64,000 nucleotides of DNA from the NCBI GenBank assembly GCA_015501605.1, contig JADNRZ010000019.1, positions 62,001 to 126,000 of the forward strand, written 5' to 3'. Within the stretch, counting starts at the first letter, position 1. Each line of letters opens with the position of its first letter. The notes under the pieces were generated by a model. It was not told the origin of the DNA, did no database searches, and saw only the letters and a list, made by a program, of their open reading frames with translations. Shown here one piece after another: positions 21,861 through 31,800 of the stretch. Both the position numbers and the translations under genes were made by a program. Source of the DNA: Panaeolus papilionaceus. Lineage: Eukaryota; Basidiomycota; Agaricomycetes; Agaricales.

Positions 21861-22620
21861 CGTATACGTAGGTCTATGGCGATGGAATGGGAAGGAGCGT
21901 AAATTGTACAGCTGATTGAGGTCAGGGTGAGCGTTACATTGCTAAATTTCTTTAATCCTCCTGATGGCGTGCGTGGTCAACCGTCCCCAGTGATATTAAA
22001 ACTCGCTCGTCCAACCTGTCCACCAAATATTTGAATTCGCGACTAATTGACCTCTAGACATGACGTAAACCCATCTGAGTTGTCCATTTAAGCTGCTAGA
22101 ATCATGGCTCGCCATTCCGATGGGAATTGTGAATGGCGATTTGGTGCTGGAGACGAAAGCGAAGGACTGTATGCGCGTTCAGCTCCCTTCAACATCGTCG
22201 TAGAAGGAAGTAAAGTGAATATCGTCGGTGTATCCGCGCGCGACGATTCATAGCACGCTAGCGCTTTGTATGATTCTGCTCTTGACCTTATCTTCAACTC
22301 TCAACCTTTGCCCACAATGCAACGCTCTCATCCAGAGAAACCTCCTCAACTCAATCAGCGACAATCTTCGCGGTCTCCACAATTCCACCTCGTACTCCCA
22401 TGCTGGCCCTGTCATACTTTACATCCCAGCTCCGTCTCTGACCAAGCTGGAGCCTCCGTTCGCGAAGGTTAGTATTCATTCTGGTGAGTCGGGATTTCCC
22501 TTTTCTCTTTTTCTTCGCCCTCCATTCTATCTCTTGTAACCCCCTTCTGTTGACTCTTCTCCGTTCCTAAACTGAACCGTCTGCACTCACGTTCTTTTTG
22601 TAATCACCTACCTCTCTCAA
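21860..22620 (+). repeat. R2 module, second of a pair (copy 7)
   Basis: Contains ATGGCTCGCCATTCCGATGGG, GTGTATCCGCGCGCGACGATTC, then a 103-codon frame (22228-22539) with SISDNLRGLHNSTSYSHAGPV and SLTKLEPPFAKV, ending at GGTGAGTCGGG (22482). This AGPV frame has no indels against 32264-32420 and 58180-58330, but amino-acid changes outnumber silent ones. Confidence 0.45.
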
Positions 22621-23480
22621 ACACACCAGTTGCCTATTCCTCTCTGCCGCAATGACACCTCCTCACGCATTATTTCCCTTTTAATGTGTTCCCCCGTTTC
22701 CTTTGTTGCTTCATCCTCACCTTCCCAGATCGCTCCCTCTATCACCGATGGCACAGGCGAAGAAAGGTGTTTGTGACGAGTATATGTATTGTGATTGAGA
22801 CTGGCGCGACCACTGTTTTTGTTAGCGGGCATTAAGATTACGATTTTGGTGAGGCAGTGGGAAAGCGGGGTGAGGAACATTGTATTTCAAAATTGATGAT
22901 TGTAAAGCTTGCTGGCGGGACACAGTGAATACACACTCACTCACTCACTCGAACAAATGACTTCTCTCGTGAGCAATGGCGTTGGAATACAGGAATTCGA
23001 ATACATAATGTAGCACAGAATGAAAATAAAATGCGGTCATGTAAATGTGTTTAATTCCCAATTTATCTTTGAGAATGGCGATTCTCGCACAAGACTTGGA
23101 GATCAGTGTCGGAATTCAACCAAGTTTCGTTTAATTGGAGATGGAGGTGGACACGCACACATTTATAAACATTTAAACGGGTATCCCAAGGGTATAAGGT
23201 ACTTATTCCCATGATTTTTCTCGTTGCGAAAATTGGCTTCTGGCTTGCCTCCATTTCACTTTACTCATGCGTTTGTTTGAAAGATGACGTGGAACTTAGA
23301 TTGTCATATTCGGGGCGGAAGAAGGGACTTTAGCGTCGTGTTAGATATATTTTTTGAATCAAGGTAGCTTTTCACAAGGCGCATTTGCAAAACGGCAGAG
23401 GACTGTCGGTTTGTGTTCGGTGTAAGTAACCTTTGATTCATTTGAGGATGAGTGAGCAAGTAAGATAGCAAATAGATTTT
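22620..23480 (+). repeat. R5 module (copy 1)
   Basis: Shared with 32560-33430, 49000-49890 and 58440-59230. Contains a short CACT microrepeat (22932-22950), then a 64-codon frame (23020-23214) with GHVNVFNS, KFRLIGDGGGHAHIYKHLNG and YPKGIRYLF. It also has GTTAGATATA, TTGAATCAAGGTAGC and the TTTGATTCATTTGAGGATGAG end shared with 18500 and 40290. The frame is shifted in the 33000 copy and deleted in the 58900 copy. Confidence 0.45.
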
Positions 23481-23504
23481 GAAATTGAAATTGAAATTGA
23501 AATT
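23481..23504 (+). repeat. GAAATT hexanucleotide repeat, four units
   Basis: Four perfect GAAATT units. The duplicate locus has three (49914-49931), and the corresponding place in other units reads TTGAATTTGAAAG without expansion. It is a small length-variable marker inside the duplicated segment. Confidence 0.8.
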
Positions 23505-24075
23505 ATGGTCTTGTCAAGTCTATCAATCACGCCTGCTCTTCATTCCGCTTGCATTGTATACATCGTTGCCATTGTCGCTAGTGCGTCCATCCTCACATGA
23601 GATACCCACTGCCATCACCTCTTCGGTTACTAGCCGCGATTTCAACGCTACTTGTGCTCATCCACAAGTCTCTCCACTATATTCGCTTACTCTCTTGGCT
23701 TCGCTTTCAGCGCTCGCAATTCAGTCATTCACTTGACGCCCCACTCCTCTCTGCCCTCTCTGTTTCGAATCTCGATTTTTCATCCGAGAATCTTCAGCGA
23801 CGCGTCACTCTATGTATATCCGCAACAACTACCAGTACCGATATTTATATCGATTCCGCCTTGCCACCTCATCGATCATCATCATCGTCGCTGTCGTTGC
23901 AGGTGTGTCGATTATCACACGAAGCACCCGTTTTACGGTCCTCTTACTTACACATGCATTCAATCGACGTTCCGGTCGCGTTAACGCCCAACTCACAATA
24001 ACGCCATGTGCCTCTGTCTTAAAATATTATTTTACCCCGGAGTCCTCATTACGATTTAACTCCCTTGCAGTGGAG
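23505..24075 (+). repeat. GTPase 5' distal flank (copy 3)
   Basis: Same block as 49932-50480, with most bases identical. Overlapping frames of 134, 110 and 98 codons arise from it in three frames, which argues against coding. The hydrophobic stretch seen in copy 1 (SSIIII-VAVVAGVSI) recurs here in a frame broken before and after. Confidence 0.45.
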
Positions 24076-24650
24076 CCATGGTTGAACGTCATCGACGTCC
24101 ATATTTAATGTTTCATATGTCCCGGCGGGTTGACGGTGGCAGGCAATCGGAGAGATAATTTCCAAGAAGCGGCCGACGAGGGAAAGGACGAGGATGACAC
24201 GGATGTTTCACTGTGAGAGCGAGCGGCGCTGAATGTCCGATGATAGCGCCCTCACTTTGGACGTGGGTTTTTAATTTATACAGAGCGTGTACGAGAAAGG
24301 GAGGGTGCAAAGTCGCCCAAGATCAGATCCAGGTCCAGGTCGACGACCTGAGTTGGACAGATATCCACTACCCTTAGACATCTCCGCTGGTTTTCGATCA
24401 GTTGAGTTAAGTTCAGAATAGATGAAATAAAAGATCAGACGGTTCAAAGTACTGATTTAGATTAGACAATCGCCTGGTATTGTGGTCGGCTGACAGGTAG
24501 AATGCACGAGGTAGACATCTACATCCTGCAAATTGTGCCCAGGTACACGTTTTTCGTTTTCCTTCTTACCGTCACCTCGTCCACATCGACTTCTTAGCCG
24601 TGCCGGGTATCTACACATCTCTACGTTTCTTAGCCCAGTATTTTACTCCA
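24075..24650 (+). promoter_or_regulatory. Upstream region of GTPase copy 3
   Basis: Carries GCGGCCGACGAGGG, the perfect palindrome at 24336-24350 preceded by a duplicated CCAGGT, the A-rich TGAAATAAAAGATCAG, and a T/C-rich stretch near 24550. Against copy 5 it lacks a few bases (AATCAATGGC) near 24410. Promoter activity is inferred only from position and conservation. Confidence 0.5.
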
Positions 24651-26604
24651 ATGACCAGTACTTCAAAGAGGAAATACAGTCGACTCTGAAATAACCGATA
24701 GCTGTCGGTGGACGTCCTGAGCTATCGGTTATGGGAGAGTATCGGATACCTCAGAGAATAAAATAAAATGTATCAAAAATTCAATATTTTTTGCGGTGGG
24801 AGGACCCTGATTGTGATATATTGTGACTGAAAGTGACCGCACAGGGGTCTCGAACGACCCGAATTAGCCTGATTTCAGGTTCATTTCTGTCTCGCAACGC
24901 CTTTTGATGACAACGTAAGGCCGAATACACTCAAAACCCAACCAAAATATAACAAATAGGGCGAAATTTGCCCGAAAATAGGACCCTGAAGGGTCGAAAA
25001 CCTATCGCTTTTGCTAATTTTCAGCTATCGGCTATCGGATAGAGGAGAGTTATCGGTTATGAAGCCATTTTCTCCGCCTACCAACTTGGTGGACGCGAAA
25101 ATCTATCGGTTAGAGCAGAGTATCGGTTATCACAACTATCGGTTATATCAGAGTCGACTGTATAGAGATCTCAAGGTCACTGAGCCTGTTTCTGTTACAC
25201 AAGCCAGCGAGGACAGCTCAATCAGCAATGGTTGGAGAGTGCTGTCAGTGAACGAATGGGCTTATATTCTACTATCATACCTCTGACATTGTTCTCGCTA
25301 CAGAATCATGGGTCCAACGGGAGCAGGAAAAAGTTCCGTGAGTATCTACGTAGCAAATAATATCGCATGCAGAGAAGTAATACTCATGATTTGAACTGTT
25401 TATCTTGGATTTGCGTGTCCAGTTCATAGAGGCGCTTGGCCTCAAGGGCACCTCGAGAATATCCAGTAACGGCCTTGATGGCTGCACACAATTGATAACT
25501 GCCTACCGTTTAAACAATGTCACTCGACTCAGAGATGATCGTCGGATTTACCTTGTGGATTCGCCTGGGTTCGCAGATAGCAAGATATCGGAGATGTCCA
25601 TTGTCACCATGTTACAGACATGGATCATTGACAATGGGTGAGTCTTCTTCCACTCACTGTTCTGGCTTATTGCTTTTCTTCTTAATTTTGATTATTATTC
25701 ATGCCACTAATGAAATACACCCTTCATTAGTGATTTTATTCGCATATTATACTTCACACCAATCACAGCTGTGCGGTTACCAGGAAGTCAACAACAGGTT
25801 CTAAAAACATTCCAGGCGCTCAGCGGTGTCAAAGGCGCACCTGCCATAACAATAGTAACAACAATGTGGGACAATATATGGGGAGAGGGTCCAGCAACAC
25901 GTGCAGAGAAGACATATGAACAGCTGCATGATGGTATATGGAAGGTTTCCTCCTTTCTCATTCATTAGTCTGATTGAGTTCTAATTGTATGCATTCATTC
26001 ATATACTTAGGATTTCCTCAATGCTGGAGCTCAAATTGCAAGGTTTTACAACACGGAGGAATCAGCACTGTTCACTCTAGATGATGCTTTTGGAGGGGGA
26101 AACACCAAGCCTTTCTCCATAGAAGATCATCGACACTACATCAAAGGTAGTCCATTTGCAAATAACCTGCTCACAGATATTCAAAATCGAATTGAGAACA
26201 TGCATTCTCATATCCCAACCCTTCAGGACGAGCTTGCTCACGCCGAAGCGCAGGGCGACAAGCTGCTTGTGTCAACTATTCGCCTGAGGCTTCAGGAAGC
26301 CGAGAACGACCTGACTCGATTCAAGAAGGAGCATGATGATTTCAATCGCCTTCCAGCGCCTTCCCATTCCGCTTCTCCCTCTGTCCTTACTCGGGCTTCT
26401 GAAGCTAGTGGTACCACTCCCCACGAGGACGCCAGGAACAGCGTTCAGGAATTAACCCAGTACCTTTCTGTGCAGCCATCCGTGGTCCAATCTGTCCCCC
26501 AACAACAACTCGACCCAGCCCCACACGCTCCTGGTCGATTTGCCCGTATTTTGGACATCATGAAGTGTTGGGGCGACAGTGTTGGCGACCGTCATGTGGA
26601 CTGA
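24651..26604 (+). CDS. P-loop GTPase family protein, copy 3 (type II), exon 1 split by a MITE
   Basis: Without the insertion, exons would be 24651..24676 plus 25163..25243, then 25304..25337, 25423..25637, 25731..25944 and 26011..26604, giving 387 aa. The MITE at 24677-25160 adds 486 bp with its TA duplication, 162 codons, so the frame is kept. Reading from the old ATG meets TGA within the left terminal repeat. An ATG inside the MITE at 25059 is in frame and open into the remaining exon 1, which would give 413 aa with a new N-terminus. P-loop GPTGAGKSS, DSPG, TTMWD, the coiled coil and the MKCWGDSVGDR tail are intact. Whether the gene is expressed from the MITE start is inference. Confidence 0.8.
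24677..25160. mobile_element. Pogo/Tc1-mariner-like MITE, 484 bp
   Basis: Terminal inverted repeats begin CAGTCGACTCTGA and agree over about 29 bp with two mismatches. The element is flanked by a TA duplication (24675-24676 and 25161-25162). The empty site with one TA is present at the same place in copy 5 (51102-51103), which defines both borders exactly. Internal repeats of CTATCGGTTAT occur in both orientations near the ends. There is no transposase frame. CAG termini with TA targets are typical of pogo-like families; the assignment is by analogy. Confidence 0.9.
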
Positions 26605-27220
26605 GCACCTTGGTGAGTGCGTAGCCTGCATGGTTTGCGAATTTTAGCATTGATTGATGTACTGTCCAGTAGTATCATCATTGATGAAGTTGGTCATGTA
26701 GGCGCCGGGAACGCGACTGGGCATTTCACATTCCATGTACATTTTTCCTTTTCTTCTTCTGTTCCATTGCGTGTCTAGTTTCCGTATCTCGTGCTTCGTT
26801 GTTCAGATTCACGTATAATCCCTTTTTTCTGATTAGTTTGGCAGCCTCATCATTTTCGTTGTATTTCAGTCTTTTTCCTTCGTCGGTCACCTCGGTTCCG
26901 GTTTTACACCTTATACATGTTTTACATCCTTCGTAACGGTCCTCTGTTTTCCCTTCCTCATGAACTGGTTACATATACATATAATGAAAGCATACGTTTG
27001 TCTCCGATATGGACTCGTGAATAACCTTTGTGCCTCTTGGCCCTTGTATCGAGCTGAATTCAAGCACCACCAATATGATTATATCACGAGGATACCATAG
27101 ATGAACTCGACATCTCAAAAGGAATGCTCTCTACGTAATCTGCATGGGGTCGTCCTGCTAAATGATTATCTTATTGCACTGGGGAGCAGTAAACAAGCTA
27201 GTCTACTGTCTACAGCGATG
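26605..27220 (+). repeat. Type II GTPase 3' flank (copy 1)
   Basis: Nearly identical to 52546-53160. A likely 3' UTR intron lies at 26613-26669 (GGTGAGT to TCCAG, TTGATTGATG before it). Then follow GGCGCCGGGAACGCG, TTTCTGATTAGTTTGGCAGCC, a GAATTCAAGCACCACC block and GAACTCGACATCTC. No separate gene is recognised. Confidence 0.5.
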
Positions 27221-28000
27221 GAATTAGGAAGGAGCGTAATTCGTGTGGTTGATTGAGGTCTAGTGAGTGTTACATTGCTAATGGTCTTTAATCCTACCAA
27301 TGGCGTGCGGGGTACAGCGTCGCCGGTGATATACAAACCCGCTCCTCCAACCTCCCAACCCTAGTCCTTATATTCGCAAGCATTCGCTCTCTCGACATGA
27401 CTGAAACTCGCCCGAGTTGTCCAATCCGAGTTGCTGGAATCTTGGATTGCGAGTGCGACAGGAATTGGGATGCTGAATTGGTGATGTCCGTGATCCGCGC
27501 AGAGCTACTCAGAGAAAGCGACCTGTGCACTTGATCGTTCTGTTGACCTTGCCCTTGACCCTCAATCCTACCCACCGCGATCTCATCCAGGATAGATACC
27601 CTCGTCAACCCACTCAGCAATAATTAATTCAACCACCACTGATTCAGACGACATCTCAATTCACATCCGATTTCCCTCATTGGTCAACCTGAAGGTTGGG
27701 TTCGTGAAGGATGGTGCCACCCATCCTGGTGAGTCGAGACACCTGGACCCTCCTTTTACTCTCTCCACTCGCCCTACCTTTTCCATCGTCGCTCGGCTTT
27801 CACTACCTTATATCTACTCTGCATCCCCGTGATGACTCTAAGCCCCATTATTCCGTTCACGTCACTCTTTCGATACATGTCGCCTCCCTCTTCCTCGCTC
27901 CCTCAATCCCGCCTTGACGCACGTTATTGCCCTATAAAACCCTTTTCTCATTTTCTACTGAATCATCTTGTCACTTCGCTTATCCTTCAGGGGACGTTGA
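27220..28000 (+). repeat. R2 module, divergent type II form (copy 8)
   Basis: Contains GTCTAGTGAGTGTTACATTGC, CGCCCGAGTTGTCC, and a terminal segment whose translation (DISIHI, PSLVNLKVGFVKDG) aligns with the AGPV/PSLAKLEPAFAK end of other R2 copies before GGTGAGTCGAG. It is almost identical to 53160-53950; the frame contains stops upstream. A pyrimidine-rich tail follows. Confidence 0.45.
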
Positions 28001-28290
28001 TTTTGAGATTCGGGGGAATTCACGTTAGTAGCAGTGAGTAAGACAATGGAGCGATTTTTAATTCGACATTGTCGTCTTGTCAAGTGCATGAATAAAGCGG
28101 GTCTTTGGCTTAGTTGGGACGAAAGTTTATGGGGGTCCAAGTCGGTGTATTTACGCCCAACTCTTTCCATACCTTCTCATCCTTCGATGTCTGGGATTTG
28201 CAACGGTATTTCGGGGTCATTCACCTTTCAATATGCCTGGGCAGTGATCGGATGCTGATTTTAACGCGCATGATGATCTGGGGGAGTGTA
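28000..28290 (+). repeat. Short module shared with 53950-54240
   Basis: TTCACGTTAGTAGCAGTGAGTAAGACAATGGAG and TATTTACGCCCAACTCTTTCC, then GTCTGGGATTTGCAACGG and CAATATGCCTGGGCAGTGATCGGATGCTGA. The last part is homologous to the relic at 18700-18780 and, in inverted form, to 45300-45335. Confidence 0.5.
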
Positions 28291-28333
28291 CTGAAGTCAA
28301 GCTAGGCTCTTTGTACAATGCAACAGTGAATCA

Positions 28334-28600
28334 ATGCGACTGGCTTACTACCTTTTGCGCAACCTTGAACTTCGACTACCATTGCTACCAGAGATATCGA
28401 CTCTCTATCATCCTATCAAAATCTGGAGCTCTCAGAGCCCTCAATATTATAATAGACAACATCAGTCAAGGAGTTATTCGCTTCAAGGACAGTCATCTGA
28501 CCCACCCTGTCGATATGACTGTAACGTTCATCCAAGACGATATTACAGGCTTTCTCAAAACAGAGCTAATAGAGATCCATATCATTCGCATAATTTCTAA
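28334..28600 (+). CDS. Hypothetical exon with synonymous-only divergence (copy A)
   Basis: An ATG at 28334 opens 88 codons beginning MRLAYYLLRNLELRLPL. Compared with 54280 on, the first 31 codons differ at six positions, all silent third or first bases (CGA/CGG, CTG/CTA, CGC/CGT, TTG/TTA, CAT/CAC, ATC/ATT). That is the pattern of a real, constrained protein segment. After KIW the two copies diverge: the second has an 8-bp deletion and stops. A second overlapping frame (28311-28655) is stopped in the other copy and is rejected. The family is not recognised; it could be one exon of a longer gene. Confidence 0.45.
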   Translation: MRLAYYLLRNLELRLPLLPEISTLYHPIKIWSSQSPQYYNRQHQSRSYSLQGQSSDPPCRYDCNVHPRRYYRLSQNRANRDPYHSHNF

Positions 28601-28739
28601 TGGTTCTGACAACGGTTTTAACGACGCCGGCACCGTGTACGAATGGTGTTCATGATGTGTGCTCGTTTCTAGATTTAGAGCTGCTCCCTTCACTGTGAGT
28701 TCCACTCTTATTTGGTAAATTATCGCTTCAAACGCTTGA

Positions 28740-29690
28740 CAGGGATTTATAATATATAACAGAATGCAACTCTCAATAAAGTTTTGTCGTTTTTACAGTT
28801 GTCCAAGTTCTTCCTCCCTTTGAAGTTTGATGACGATGTGGCGGTGGCTGTGACAACATTTCCACATTTGTGGGCTGTAACATCAGTTTCCTTCCTTCCT
28901 CCCCCCATCATCTTCGCCTTCCCAACCACCATCTCGCGTTCATTCTATGCACAATCCCTGTTAGATATTCTGATATCCCGTACTTTGTGTTTCTTCGTAT
29001 TCTCGTTCTCTATGCAAGGCCTTTTAGCAGATGACGAGGTGGTTGAGTCCAGATCCTCCCAAATACAAAGTCGTAAGTTCGGGTATTCCGTTGTTGAATT
29101 CAACTCTCTCTAACGTTTGGTGTGTTTAGATGTATTTATTAGACCGGAATTCATAATATATCTCATCTTTGTCTTGCTCTTGGTCATGTTGCCTTTGCAT
29201 TGTCGTTGGTCGCAGTCGCCACTTGCCTGGAAATGGGATGGCTATCGGAGAAGCCTGTGTCCTTCCTGTCTGAGATCTGCTGCATCTACCCTTGCGTCAA
29301 TCACTTCCGCTGTCAACAATCGCCTCACGATTACCCTCTTAATCCCATCTTTCTATCTAGTTCTCTCTCTTTGTTCAATGAGTGCACCCCCGTTTCTTCG
29401 CTTCTCCACCCAATCTTCTCGCTCCTGTCTTTCCAGTACACACGTCGCCCTCTGCTCCCATTACCATTACCCACTTCATCTCGACTTGTACTTTTCTCAA
29501 TTGCTTCCCTTCACCTACATTTACCATCGCTCTTCTCTACATTTATTTCCAATTTTCACCCTACTTCGCTCTTCATTTATCGTCCCTTGTTTCCTTTGTG
29601 CTTGCTCATACACAGGTCCTTTCTTTTCACAGCGCCCTCCATCCGTTCCTTCCTCTCTTATTTCTTGACTCATTCTCGTTCTGCAACTCA
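28740..29690 (+). repeat. R3 module, subtype B (copy 3)
   Basis: The donor AGTCGTAAGTTCGG (about 29069) and acceptor GTGTTTAGATGTATTTATTAGAC (about 29128) flank a 60-nt intron-like segment. A pyrimidine-rich part then gives overlapping frames of 183, 220 and 104 codons in all three frames, a sign of composition rather than coding. About 93-95 percent alike 54700-55630 by eye. Confidence 0.5.
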
Positions 29691-30140
29691 GACTAACCGC
29701 CTATCCCCCAGTGATGTCTTCCAAGTCTCTGACAGTGCTGCCACGTCATCCTCACCAGCCACTCCATTGCACAACGCCTCAGCCTCGCCATCCTCAGCAA
29801 GTACATCAACAGCGTCACCATCCACGTCGCCCGCCGCCCCATGTGTATCAGACCTACCTTGATCGTCTTCCCCTCCTCACCGTCGGTCGCGTCACCCCTC
29901 ATCACCCCTTGCTCTACCCTTGAGGTCGTTCCTCGTGCACCGGACAAGCTCCACTCTACCTATTATTTATCTCTGTAAATACTTCTTGCTATCTACATTG
30001 GTGATTACGGGCGTCATTGACAAGGAGTTCATGCGTCCATATCATGCCGTGCCTCGTGAGTTCTCCCGACTAGTTTTTCGCGTTGATGTTCACTGATCGA
30101 CATCTCACTTGATCAGGTGTACTTATTATAGATTTTAACC
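29690..30140 (+). repeat. R4 module (copy 3), frame disrupted
   Basis: CCCCCAGTGATGTC is followed by GCACAACGCCTCAGCCTCGCC, AGCAAGTACATCAACAGCG and CTTGAGGTCGTTCC. Relative to 20107 an indel shifts the SLAILSKYINS frame, and a TAA follows PPDK-like residues. The GTGAGTTCTCCCG to GATCAGGTGTACTTATTATAG intron-like pair (30056 to about 30117) is kept. Confidence 0.5.
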
Positions 30141-30850
30141 TGAATATCATCACATTTTTCTCGAATTTCCGAAGTCGCTGGCTTCAATGTTTCCCGGCAT
30201 GCTTCACACTTTGGATCTCAACCTTCGCTATGCGCCTAAAAACAGGATCGCCCTCTTCATATCTCGTTTTCTGCTTCCCATTTCACGCGAGCTTGTAGTT
30301 GAACTGCACCGGTCCTCACTACTCACGTGGTAGACTGGCCGACATGCGAGGAAGGACCACTGAACCAGTGAGTGACTGTTTTTTTCCCCAGCATTTTAGG
30401 TCCTCATTTCATCGTCACTCGCAGTATTGATTATGATTTGTGGATAGTTGAACATCTATCGTTCTCCGCAATTTGTTTACTGAGGTTGCGGAGACGTCAT
30501 CACCGCAGGGATGAGTGACGCGTTAGTTTGTGTTGTCATACCATCATATCAAATCATAACGGTTCGTTCATTTCACTGTCTTTATCGTTCTATGGCTGTA
30601 ATTCACCATGTTTTAGACGTATTACCTCCTCTTCCCCAAATCCTGTCCTTTCTCATCGCTTCTTGGTATTTCCCATCGCCGCCTGACCGTCTGCCACCCC
30701 TCTCTTCCCTTATGGCACGCTTTCTCCTCATCATCACTAGCACTACCGGCCATACCCTTCAAACTGAGACGCACTTTAGGTTTCCTTCATGAGATCGTCT
30801 CGCTGGACGGAGTTGTTGGGGATTCATGTATGTGCGTGTATGCGGTTACG
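30140..30850 (+). repeat. R4-R2 spacer (copy 3)
   Basis: Same order of words as 56070-56740: CGAATTTCCGAAGTCGCTGG, CGGCATGCTTCACACTTTGG, CCAGTGAGTGACTG (donor-like, near 30366), TCTCCGCAATTTGTTTACTG and CTCCTCTTCCCCAAATCCTGTCC. A 93-codon frame (30511-30792) is open but interrupted in the other copies. Confidence 0.45.
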
Positions 30851-31800
30851 GAAAATGAAATGGCGCATATATCATATGGCTCATTTGTCGTGCCGGTGAG
30901 TTTTACACGTTCATTTTTCTTCGATCCTACTGATGTAGTGCATGTTAGCCCGTTGCAGCGATATGCAAAAATCGTCTTCTAATATTTGCGTCTGTGTCAC
31001 TGCGTCCAATATCATTTGCTCTTTAAACGTGACCTATATCAGCCTGAGTCGTCCCTCTGTTTTGTTAGAATTATGGATCGCGACTCTAGCTCCTTCTAGC
31101 ATCGTCGGGGAATGACGATGCGGGGAGCGAATGCGTTCGGCGCATCCGCACGAGCTACGAATGGGCTGTGGAACATGATTCGCTTCATCGTGCAGTAGGG
31201 ATGTTGGTACATCCTGGAGTTTGGCTAAGCAGAGTGAAGCCTCATTCGCCAAGGATCATGGGTTAATTTTGTGTATTCTTCTTTCTTCGCTCTATTCTAT
31301 TCTTTTTTCGCGCGCTATTCTGTACTCCGTGGTATATTTATTCATCATCAACGCTTCCTGTTCTCGACCGATTTTACTCCTTTTCTTTTCCGTCTTGCTC
31401 TTCTGTCCCCAACGTGTCCTCGTTCTGCACCTGACGCCCAACTTATATGCACTTCCCGCTCTGTCTACATCAGATTGTCGTCTCCCAAACCATACTTTCT
31501 TCGAACCCTCTTCGCGCCTTCACCCATATCCCCGTCTCCCGTGTCATATCTGAAATCACATTTAAACCCAATCCTCAGGTATCCTGTTTCCCTATCGCAC
31601 GCATATCGCTTGACCCTGGTTCGTGTCGTGTTTTCTTTCACATTTCTTGTCCTCATATCTTTGTCGCTCTCAATCTTGTATATGGCCAATTGAAATTGAA
31701 TATCTTCTGCAATTTCCTTGCTGGTATTGACGCGTTCCTCGCGTCTTCATGTTCTTGACGAGATCATCTAACGATTACCCAGTTGCAGCGGGAGGCAGTG
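30850..31800 (+). repeat. R2 module, first of a pair, with pyrimidine arm (copy 9)
   Basis: GTGCCGGTGAGTTTTACACGTTCATTTTTC, GCATCCGCACGAGCTACGAATGG and GTTTGGCTAAGCAGAGTGAAGCC agree with 20890-21300 and 56740-57165. The arm (31262-31690) is more divergent. Several overlapping frames of 100-140 codons occur in the arm on the same strand and I do not call any. Confidence 0.5.

Noticed and set aside
22930..22955. CACT repeat as telomere-like or CRISPR-like repeat
   Set aside because: A few tetranucleotide units only; no spacers and no TTAGGG-type repeats anywhere in the window.
23020..23214. 64-codon frame GHVNVFNS as a real gene
   Set aside because: Frameshifted at about 33070, deleted at 58923, and differences in the remaining copy are mostly amino-acid-changing.
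28311..28655. 114-codon frame overlapping the hypothetical exon
   Set aside because: The corresponding frame in the partner (54280 region) has an immediate TAG, whereas the alternative phase shows only silent changes.
29117..29862. Overlapping + strand frames of 183 and 220 codons
   Set aside because: They lie in pyrimidine-rich DNA, are rich in S, L, P, H and F in every phase, and the partner region at 55067-55794 keeps different frames.
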